Of a stretch of 7,449 nucleotides of DNA, positions 1-4,787 are shown piece after piece; position 1 is the first letter of the stretch; each line of letters starts with the position of its first letter. The DNA lies in the NCBI GenBank assembly GCA_021158375.1, contig JAGGUS010000300.1, forward strand, positions 1 to 7,449. Reading direction: 5' to 3'. Both the position numbers and the translations under genes were made by a program. The notes under the pieces are model-generated. The model had not been told where the DNA came from. It was given only the letters and a program-made list of their open reading frames with translations, and ran no database searches. Source of the stretch: Thermoprotei archaeon (GTDB lineage Archaea; Thermoproteota; Thermoprotei; QMSL01; B3-G16).

Positions 1-462
1 ATAGCCTATTAAGATCTCGCTCTTATCACTACTACCGATGACTAAGGCATTATTTACATTAGCATAGTAATATAGGAGACACATACGTATCCTAGCTTTT
101 AAATTGCCGTTTGCCTTAACAGCATTAGGATTAAAGAACGGCATTGATTTAGCATAGGCATTGAAAATATCACCTATCTCAACGTATTCCACCTTTACGC
201 CAAGCATTTTAGCTAGAGATCGAGCATCTTCAATATCTTCTTCTGGAGTAGCCATAGGATCAGGCATTATAAGAGCTGTTATATTTTCCGGACCAAGCGC
301 CCTTACAGCTAGTGTAAGTGTAGTTGCACTATCCACTCCTCCACTAACTCCAACTACAGCCCTGTTAATGCCTACGTTCGCCATGTACTCCTTAATACCA
401 TTAATTATCTTTTTAGATACCTTATCCACATCTATTTTTAAAGCATCTAAGGTCAGAGGCAT
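1..462 (-). CDS. nadE: NAD+ synthetase, NH3-dependent type (3' end outside the window)
   Basis: The last step of NAD biosynthesis: ATP-dependent amidation of deamido-NAD (nicotinate adenine dinucleotide), in the cytosol. The visible 154 residues show the N-type ATP pyrophosphatase P-loop SGGVDSA (40-46), the segment GNLKARIRM (119-127) and GSSDKSEILIGY (143-154), all hallmarks of NadE. No glutaminase domain precedes the synthetase domain, so the enzyme should use free ammonia or a separate glutaminase. Archaeal NadE proteins are usually about 260-280 residues, so roughly the last 40% lies beyond the left edge. The ATG at 462 is the only reasonable start: an in-frame TAA lies five codons upstream and the codons between are not start codons. 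No SD motif precedes it. It is divergent from the RNA kinase gene across a short shared promoter region. Confidence 0.96.
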   Translation of the reverse strand, partial: MPLTLDALKIDVDKVSKKIINGIKEYMANVGINRAVVGVSGGVDSATTLTLAVRALGPENITALIMPDPMATPEEDIEDARSLAKMLGVKVEYVEIGDIFNAYAKSMPFFNPNAVKANGNLKARIRMCLLYYYANVNNALVIGSSDKSEILIGY

Positions 463-492
463 ACTTAAATCCGGTTATTGATAGTTACGTTT

Positions 493-504
493 ACTAAATT
501 TAGT
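493..504. promoter_or_regulatory. Palindromic TATA-like box, probably shared by two divergent genes
   Basis: The 12 bases actaaatttagt are a perfect palindrome in the 64-base gap between nadE (minus) and the Clp1-like kinase (plus). Its centre (498.5) lies about 28 bases before the kinase ATG at 527, where a leaderless crenarchaeal TATA box is expected. It lies about 36 bases before the nadE ATG at 462, which would give a leader of about 10 bases. A TATA-box role is inferred from position and composition. An operator for a dimeric regulator is the alternative. Confidence 0.5.
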
Positions 505-526
505 TTGCTATTTATTTGTAGTGACG

Positions 527-1774
527 ATGTTGAGGATAAGGCTTGAAGAAGATGAGTGCGTAAATATAGAGGGATGTGCTGAGGTAAGGATATTAGATGG
601 TAGGGGGGAGATATTCGGCGCTCCTGTAGAAAGAGGAAAAAGCATTAGAGTTCCATATGCAAAGGCAATTCCATATTATGCTTTATCCACTAGCGAATTA
701 GAGATAGAAGGCGGAAGAATTTCTAGTATTCCCGGATATTATGTACCTAGACAATGGGAAGTAGCAGTAGGGGAAATTGCCACTAGGAGAAAGCCAGTTA
801 AGATTATGATAGTAGGCGATATTGATTCAGGAAAAAGCACACTTACTACATATATCGCGAATAAGCTATTCTCTATGGGATTTAAAGTAGCTGTAGTAGA
901 TTCGGATGTAGGTCAGAGTAACATAGGCCCACCTTGTACAATAGGACTGGGTATAATGAGAAATCACATTATAAGTCTAGAGGAAATTCCATTGATAGAT
1001 GCATACTTTTTGGGGAGCAATACGCCAGCTGGGCTTTTTCACAAGATGATTACAGGAGTAGTCATGATGATGAGGGAGGCATTAAGACATAATGCGGACG
1101 TAGTATTAGTAGATACTACGGGTTGGATCAAGGATGAACAAGGTATGATCTTAAAGATAAATAAGGCTAAAGCCATAGAGCCGGATCTCGTGATAGTATT
1201 AGAAGAAGAGTATAGCATGCTCGCGCATTTCGTAAAGGTAGTGAGCGAGATCACAGATGTATTAAGGTTACCGAGAGGTTTCGTTAGACCTAGAAACAGA
1301 AATGAGAGGAAGAAGATAAGGCAAAACGCTTATAGGAGGTATATGAGAGGGGGGAAGAAAATCAGTGTATCATTAAAAAGCGTAAAGATCTTAGAGGGGT
1401 CTATATTAACGGGCATAATACATGTGATTAAACAGGGTAAGTTTAAGATATACTACGAAGTCAGCGGGAATTCAGTAAGGGTATATGCAGCTAACAGGCT
1501 TAATAAGGAGATATGGAACATGATAAAAGGGAAGCATAGTAATGTCTTAAATGCAAACGTTTTAAATAAAGAGAATATTAGAAACTTACTTATAGGAATC
1601 TATAATGGTGACAAGCGCTTTATGGGAATAGGGATACTACAAGATGTGGATTTTGATGATAAGAAGATTGAAATATACACGCCCGTAGATCCCAGATATA
1701 TTAAATATTTAGAAGTAGGACGAATAAAGATTAGCCCAGTTACATTAACGGAAATAGGTAGGTGTATTCTATGA
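527..1774 (+). CDS. Clp1/Grc3-family polynucleotide 5'-hydroxyl kinase
   Basis: Predicted to phosphorylate 5'-OH ends of RNA (possibly also DNA) with ATP, a role in RNA repair or tRNA/rRNA end processing known for archaeal Clp1 homologues. Numbered from ATG 527 (415 residues): an N-terminal beta-rich domain (about 1-85), Walker A GDIDSGKST (97-105), the DSDVGQS segment (125-131) typical of this family, and Walker B running into the TxGW clasp motif, VLVDTTGW (193-200). An Arg/Lys-rich lid-like stretch (about 254-273, RPRNRNERKK onward) and a C-terminal domain follow. A GTG at 521 is in frame and would add two residues. ATG 527 is preferred because it sits about 28 bases after the palindromic TATA-like box and has no SD, fitting leaderless initiation. 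The stop overlaps the phosphatase start as ATGA. Substrate specificity cannot be read from the sequence. Confidence 0.9.
   Translation: MLRIRLEEDECVNIEGCAEVRILDGRGEIFGAPVERGKSIRVPYAKAIPYYALSTSELEIEGGRISSIPGYYVPRQWEVAVGEIATRRKPVKIMIVGDIDSGKSTLTTYIANKLFSMGFKVAVVDSDVGQSNIGPPCTIGLGIMRNHIISLEEIPLIDAYFLGSNTPAGLFHKMITGVVMMMREALRHNADVVLVDTTGWIKDEQGMILKINKAKAIEPDLVIVLEEEYSMLAHFVKVVSEITDVLRLPRGFVRPRNRNERKKIRQNAYRRYMRGGKKISVSLKSVKILEGSILTGIIHVIKQGKFKIYYEVSGNSVRVYAANRLNKEIWNMIKGKHSNVLNANVLNKENIRNLLIGIYNGDKRFMGIGILQDVDFDDKKIEIYTPVDPRYIKYLEVGRIKISPVTLTEIGRCIL
1761..1764 (+). promoter_or_regulatory. Shine-Dalgarno for the PPP phosphatase, decides its start
   Basis: GGTG lies 6 bases before ATG 1771, the same spacing seen for other internal genes in this window. 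It favours ATG 1771 over the in-frame GTG at 1762, which is part of the SD itself. Confidence 0.65.
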
Positions 1775-2712
1775 ATAAAGATATAGCACCAAACGAGATA
1801 ATAGAGGAAGTTCAAAATATTGACCATGAAGGCGCTCTTGAACTGCTAAGAGACATATATGAATTAGAGTTAAAGATGAGGGAGAGAGGTAGCATAGGTG
1901 ACGTTAGAATTCACGATTTCTTAGTTATTATACCAAGAGACTCGATAATAGCAGTCATAGGTGATATACATGGTGACTTACTTAGCTTCAGGTATATCTT
2001 AAACACAATATTCAATCAGGATATACTTAAGAGAGGCTATGTAGTGTTCCTAGGAGATTATGTAGATAGAGGGCCTTATTCAGTGGAGGTTTTCTTATCA
2101 TTAGCCAAGTTGCGGATATTGTATCCAGAGAGGATTTTCTTACTTAGAGGAAATCATGAACCTCCTTATGACCTCATGCCTTATCCACATGATCTCCCTT
2201 ACCAGATAGTGAGGAAGTTTGGATCTAGAGGTAAGAAGATATACGAGGAATTCATGAAGGTTTTCAATGAATTATATATCGCTACAATTGTGGAAGGAAG
2301 ATTATTAATGGTTCATGGAGGAGTTCCTGTGAGTATGGATAAAGTGGAGGATATAGCACTAGCTCCAAGACTACATCCGAATAAGCCTTATCTTGAGGAG
2401 ATACTATGGAATGATCCAACGGAATATACTGATACGTGGACCTACTCGCCTAGAGGAGCTGGAAAACTGTTCGGAAAATCTGTAACCTTTAAAGCACTCC
2501 AAGTATTGGGCGTTAGGGCTATAGTTAGAGGGCATGAACCTTGTCCGACAGGTTATAAATTTAATCATAATGGACGTGTCTTAACCTTATTCTCTAGAAA
2601 GGGAGCGCCTTATTTTAATGAGAAAGGCGCCTTCCTAATACTAGATACCACTAAGTTAAGCGGAAGCTCTAACGTAGTAGAGGTTCTCAAAAGGAGTATT
2701 ATAACGTTTTAG
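1771..2712 (+). CDS. PPP-family Ser/Thr protein phosphatase (PP1-arch type)
   Basis: A metal-dependent protein phosphatase of the PP1/PP2A/PP2B superfamily, like PP1-arch of Sulfolobus and Pyrodictium, expected to dephosphorylate Ser/Thr-phosphoproteins in the cytosol. The 313 residues hold every signature motif in order: GDIHGD (64-69), GDYVDRG (95-101), RGNHE (126-130), HGG with the metal-ligand His182, and RGHE (253-256). FSRKGAPY stands where eukaryotic enzymes have the SAPNY loop. All dinuclear-metal ligands and the catalytic His129 appear intact, so it should be active. The length is close to the roughly 290-300 residues of known archaeal members, with an extra N-terminal acidic/helical stretch (about 1-45). 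It overlaps the upstream kinase by four bases (ATGA), so the two are probably co-transcribed and translationally coupled. Its stop overlaps the rps25e stop on the other strand. Confidence 0.95.
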   Translation: MNKDIAPNEIIEEVQNIDHEGALELLRDIYELELKMRERGSIGDVRIHDFLVIIPRDSIIAVIGDIHGDLLSFRYILNTIFNQDILKRGYVVFLGDYVDRGPYSVEVFLSLAKLRILYPERIFLLRGNHEPPYDLMPYPHDLPYQIVRKFGSRGKKIYEEFMKVFNELYIATIVEGRLLMVHGGVPVSMDKVEDIALAPRLHPNKPYLEEILWNDPTEYTDTWTYSPRGAGKLFGKSVTFKALQVLGVRAIVRGHEPCPTGYKFNHNGRVLTLFSRKGAPYFNEKGAFLILDTTKLSGSSNVVEVLKRSIITF

Positions 2713-3074
2713 CGTAGGAAAGATAGTTCTGGTTCTGGCGGTGGACTTACTCGTGCCTTAACTCCTCTAAATATCTCTGTTCGTCTAGAGCGTGATATGA
2801 ATTGTATAACTCCTTCCTTCTCTAATTGCCTTAATATTTTCTTAGCAGTGCTTAATTTCAGACCATATTTAGACGAGAGGATGTATGGCGTTATCACAGG
2901 AACTTTTAAGACTTCTTTCTTTATAGTCTCATATGTTGATGCATCAATGAACGTGAGGGCTTGCTTCTCCTCTTCCTTTCTTATTTCTCTTCTTCTCCTC
3001 TCCTCTTCTTTTTGCATTCTAAGCAATTGTTGCTTCTCCATTTGCTTAAGCGTAAGCTTTTTCCTTCCGCCCAT
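2709..3074 (-). CDS. rps25e: 30S ribosomal protein S25e
   Basis: A small-subunit ribosomal protein shared by archaea and eukaryotes. The 121 residues have a very basic, charged helical N-terminal tail (about 4-38, rich in K, E, R and Q), then a winged-helix core (about 45-105, including ITPYILSSKYGLKLSTAKKI and LRQLEKEGVI), and a short proline-rich tail (PPPEPE). The start at 3074 is chosen because MGGRKK is the family-like N-terminus and a GAGGG SD sits 7 bases upstream. The frame stays open to an ATG at 3128, but that would add 18 unrelated residues. The stop TAA overlaps the phosphatase TAG within the four bases TTAG. The gene lies 43 bases downstream of a candidate small membrane-peptide ORF and is probably in one unit with it. 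Confidence 0.94.
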   Translation of the reverse strand: MGGRKKLTLKQMEKQQLLRMQKEEERRRREIRKEEEKQALTFIDASTYETIKKEVLKVPVITPYILSSKYGLKLSTAKKILRQLEKEGVIQFISRSRRTEIFRGVKARVSPPPEPELSFLR

Positions 3075-3081
3075 TCTACAT

Positions 3082-3086
3082 CCCTC
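3082..3086 (-). promoter_or_regulatory. Shine-Dalgarno for rps25e, decides its start
   Basis: On the minus strand this reads GAGGG, 7 bases before ATG 3074. It supports this start rather than the longer one at 3128. Confidence 0.7.
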
Positions 3087-3117
3087 GTCGAATAAAGGAA
3101 AAAGCATTAATATAAGC

Positions 3118-3210
3118 TTAGCGGGCAAGTAGGTATATTATGAGATAATATATAGTTGTTAGGAACATAAGGCCTATACATAGATAGGCTAGTAATCTCT
3201 TCCTTTTCAT
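3118..3210 (-). CDS. Candidate 30-residue single-span membrane peptide
   Basis: A short ORF of 30 codons plus TAA, not recognised as any family. It begins with a basic MKRKR, continues as an almost uninterrupted hydrophobic helix (about residues 6-28, including LLAYLCIGLMFL and YYLIIYLL) and ends in Ala-Arg. This is the profile of a small inner-membrane peptide. Three points favour a real gene: a GGAG SD 6 bases before the ATG, an AT-rich TATA-like stretch further upstream (about 3254-3260) with room for a leader carrying the SD, and a position 43 bases before rps25e on the same strand in a gap that otherwise holds no gene. Against it: very small size and no homologue that can be named from sequence alone. 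It could also act only as a leader ORF for rps25e. Confidence 0.55.
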   Translation of the reverse strand: MKRKRLLAYLCIGLMFLTTIYYLIIYLLAR

Positions 3211-3216
3211 GACTAT

Positions 3217-3220
3217 CTCC
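3217..3220 (-). promoter_or_regulatory. Shine-Dalgarno for the small membrane ORF
   Basis: Reads GGAG on the minus strand, 6 bases before ATG 3210. The spacing matches the SD of the phosphatase and the SD-like site before leuS, and is the main evidence that the 30-codon ORF is translated. Confidence 0.55.
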
Positions 3221-3253
3221 GACCTTCAAGCAACTTAATTATACAAAAGAACT

Positions 3254-3260
3254 TATTTAT
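3254..3260 (-). promoter_or_regulatory. Possible TATA box for the small membrane ORF and rps25e
   Basis: On the minus strand this region reads ggataaataagt. Transcription starting about 26 bases on would begin near 3230, giving a leader of about 20 bases that includes the GGAG motif. A second weaker TATA-like run (cttatatta on the minus strand, about 3108-3116) could give rps25e a promoter of its own. Both are inferred from position and composition only. Confidence 0.35.
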
Positions 3261-3264
3261 CCTA

Positions 3265-3274
3265 CTTTATTAAA
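3265..3274 (+). promoter_or_regulatory. TATA box of the PqqD-like gene (leaderless)
   Basis: ctttattaaa is centred about 25 bases before ATG 3294, and no SD precedes that ATG. The layout fits transcription starting at or next to the start codon, common for first genes in crenarchaea. Confidence 0.5.
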
Positions 3275-3293
3275 ACGTTTAAATGGAAAGAGT

Positions 3294-3755
3294 ATGTCTA
3301 AGAAAGCACCGAGCAAACTTGTAATACCTAAAGAAGTATTCTTGAAGTTAAGGGTTAAGAGAAACCCTAATGTGCAATGGGAGAAGTACCCTTCAGGGGA
3401 TATTGCAATAAAACTCAAGTTAAGCGAATCGTTTTGGGCAAAGTTCCTCTCATTCTTCATGGATCTTCCTGAAACAAAAAAGCTAGTGCTAGATAAAATG
3501 GGTTCTAGAATATGGGAAATGTGCGATGGAGAACATACTGTTCAAGATTTAATAGACATGTTAGTACGCGAGTATAAGCTCAGAAGGCGTGAAGCTGAAG
3601 TTTCCTTGATCGAGTACCTTAAGAGGCTGATCAAGAGGGGACTTATAGTGCTATTGCCGCCTAAGGAGAAATTAGGGGGAGAAGATAAGGATAAGGGTGT
3701 TAATAGCGACAAGTACCAAGAGAACAGTATTAAGGAGTATAAACCATCTTCGTAA
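3294..3755 (+). CDS. PqqD-like (RRE-fold) protein
   Basis: 153 residues with a PqqD-family winged-helix domain. An N-terminal beta region (about 22-45, NPNVQWEKYPSGDIAIKLKL) is followed by the helical part (about 64-118) with LDKMGSRIWEMCDGEHTVQDL and a basic helix RLIKRGLIVLL. In bacteria this fold binds the leader peptide of RiPP precursors and presents it to a radical-SAM enzyme. Many archaeal members stand alone and are of unknown role. No radical-SAM gene is visible here, so a peptide-modification role is not supported. Compared with the roughly 90-residue PqqD of the PQQ pathway it has an extra N-terminal segment and a polar, low-complexity C-terminal tail (about 125-153). The last 27 codons and stop lie opposite the end of the Zn-ribbon gene. 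The start is ATG 3294, with a TATA-like box 25 bases upstream. An ATG at 3283 is out of frame. Confidence 0.8.
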   Translation: MSKKAPSKLVIPKEVFLKLRVKRNPNVQWEKYPSGDIAIKLKLSESFWAKFLSFFMDLPETKKLVLDKMGSRIWEMCDGEHTVQDLIDMLVREYKLRRREAEVSLIEYLKRLIKRGLIVLLPPKEKLGGEDKDKGVNSDKYQENSIKEYKPSS

Positions 3756-3911
3756 ATTATCGAGCTCTCGTCGCCTCCTCATATATTCCTCTTCGCATTT
3801 AGGAGAACAGAACTCAGCACCAGCAGGAATTACTTTACCACAGACTTTACAATGATTATGCGGGGGAATGGAAGTCTGTCTTTTACTCAATATCTTCACC
3901 TCATTATTCAT
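3672..3911 (-). CDS. Small Zn-ribbon protein with C-terminal membrane helix (DUF2116/COG4068-like)
   Basis: 79 residues with four cysteines in a CxxC-x10-CxxxC pattern (Cys21, Cys24, Cys35, Cys39; HCKVCGKVIPAGAEFCSPKC), expected to bind one zinc. A strongly basic linker follows (YMRRRRELDNLRRW, 43-56), then a hydrophobic helix to the C-terminus (about 56-78, FILLNTVLLVLVAINTLILI). This is the layout of the archaeal DUF2116 family: cytosolic Zn ribbon, tail anchor in the membrane, function unknown. The last 27 residues, nearly all of the membrane helix, are encoded opposite the tail of the PqqD-like gene. The start is uncertain: ATG 3911 is the simplest choice and has no SD. An in-frame GTG at 3899 lies about 28 bases from the TATA-like box at 3923-3932 and would give a 75-residue protein with all cysteines intact. 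Confidence 0.85.
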   Translation of the reverse strand: MNNEVKILSKRQTSIPPHNHCKVCGKVIPAGAEFCSPKCEEEYMRRRRELDNLRRWFILLNTVLLVLVAINTLILIFSP

Positions 3912-3922
3912 CGTTGACTTGC

Positions 3923-3932
3923 ATTTTTATAC
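3923..3932. promoter_or_regulatory. TATA-like box between the Zn-ribbon and TIM-barrel genes
   Basis: atttttatac is centred about 28 bases before GTG 3956 on the plus strand, the position expected for a leaderless start of the TIM-barrel gene. Read on the minus strand it is gtataaaaat preceded by gtagaaaaa, which resembles a purine-rich BRE plus TATA box pointing at the Zn-ribbon gene. It may serve both directions. The minus-strand reading fits an initiation at GTG 3899 better than at ATG 3911. Confidence 0.45.
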
Positions 3933-3955
3933 TTTTTCTACAATTGTGATCTAGG

Positions 3956-4714
3956 GTGAGTAGGATAAGGCTATGCTTTAGTTATGATCATAGCGATCTC
4001 ATAGAAATGGAGTATAGCGTAAAAGACTTAGCAAAGTTCGGCTCATTTGAAATATCCTTTCAGCATGTAAAGGATATAAAAAACATAGACGTAGAGGACA
4101 TAAGGCAGTTAATACTCACCCATGGCATAGAAGTCAGTGTAGTTAGAGTGAAGCAAGACAAAATAACGATCATATCACGTAATATTGAAGTTATAGCCGA
4201 TTTCCTTGCAAGTATAGGCGCTACTATGCTTGTAATAGGGCATCCAATTGAAGGAGAGGATTCCCTAGTAGAGAAGCTCTTCGATGTGTTAGTGGATTAT
4301 GGGGTAACGCTATCCTTTACAGTAACATCAGAAGATGACCTAAAGGGGCAGGAGAGATTGAACGAGAAGTATAGAAGTAGCTATAAATATGCGATTTCTA
4401 CACGCATCATAGACGATGAGGAGGGCCTACTCGATATAATGATGGAGCACATAGGTGATATAGGTGTTATATATGCGTCGAATATAGAGAGGAATACTAT
4501 GAAAAAAGGTATACCGATATTCGATACGAGGGGTATCATTGACTTCAAACCTTTAATAAAGTTGCTTTTAGAGCTAGAATACGAGGGATATTTTATATTG
4601 GAATATGAGAAGAGTCATAGAAGCGAGTATTTAAATGATGCGAGAAGCCTATTAGAATATATGACCTCTCCTACTATAAGCAAGAGCTTTAAGGATTTAT
4701 ACACAGCAGCGTAA
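3956..4714 (+). CDS. TIM-barrel protein of the sugar-phosphate isomerase / AP endonuclease 2 superfamily, divergent
   Basis: 252 residues with the repeating strand-helix pattern of a xylose-isomerase-like TIM barrel. The clearest family-like part is the end: GIPIFDTRGIIDFKPLIKLLLELEYEGYFILEYEKS (about 185-219) matches the usual G-x-IDF, then L-x-x-x-x-Y-x-G, then strand ending in Glu, with Glu216 as the possible last metal ligand. His96 (MLVIGHP) and Glu126 (SFTVTSED) may be others. The canonical middle ligands are not evident: the HvHlkD-type strand appears as VIYASNIERN (171-180), and the strand that usually ends in Asp reads KYAISTRIID (144-153). The enzyme may be altered or inactive, and no substrate can be named. 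Start: GTG 3956, with an in-frame TGA 9 bases upstream and a TATA-like box about 28 bases upstream. leuS follows on the same strand. Confidence 0.65.
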   Translation: MSRIRLCFSYDHSDLIEMEYSVKDLAKFGSFEISFQHVKDIKNIDVEDIRQLILTHGIEVSVVRVKQDKITIISRNIEVIADFLASIGATMLVIGHPIEGEDSLVEKLFDVLVDYGVTLSFTVTSEDDLKGQERLNEKYRSSYKYAISTRIIDDEEGLLDIMMEHIGDIGVIYASNIERNTMKKGIPIFDTRGIIDFKPLIKLLLELEYEGYFILEYEKSHRSEYLNDARSLLEYMTSPTISKSFKDLYTAA

Positions 4715-4739
4715 CATTTAATTACAATAAAGTAAGTCT

Positions 4740-4751
4740 CCCTAAAGAGGG
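4740..4751 (+). promoter_or_regulatory. Shine-Dalgarno before leuS, within a small possible hairpin
   Basis: GAGGG (4747-4751) lies 6 bases before ATG 4758, the spacing used elsewhere in this window. CCCT (4740-4743) and AGGG (4748-4751) can pair around an AAAG loop and would cover the SD, though four base pairs is weak at high temperature. An AT-rich run catttaatt (about 4715-4723) could be a TATA box giving leuS a short leader of about a dozen bases. Co-transcription with the TIM-barrel gene is equally possible. Confidence 0.5.
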
Positions 4752-4757
4752 TATTTC

Positions 4758-4787
4758 ATGGGGGATCATATTCTATACTATAGATAG
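4758..4787 (+). other. Frame discontinuity at the leuS start (possible +1 shift on a G5 run)
   Basis: ATG 4758 opens MGDHILYYR then TAG at 4785-4787. The leuS body is in the next (+1) frame. The run of five G at 4760-4764 directly follows AT of the start codon. A Gly-tRNA on GGG (4761-4763) could re-pair perfectly on GGG (4762-4764), or one G may be surplus in the assembled sequence. Any shift must occur between 4761 and 4784. The sequence alone cannot separate sequence error, real mutation and recoding. Confidence 0.6.

Noticed and set aside
161..481. A 106-codon plus-strand ORF opposite the left-end gene.
   Set aside because: It is antisense to nadE, which has clear motifs. The Ser/Thr/Ile-rich translation is typical of a shadow frame.
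2797..3132. A 111-codon plus-strand ORF with a Ser/Phe/Leu-rich product.
   Set aside because: It is the complement of rps25e. Its low-complexity composition comes from the Lys/Glu/Arg-rich S25e tail read backwards.
3118..3755. A RiPP cassette made of the 30-residue peptide and the PqqD-like protein.
   Set aside because: The peptide is one hydrophobic span with no leader/core division or Cys/Ser/Thr-rich core, the genes are divergent, and no modifying enzyme is present.
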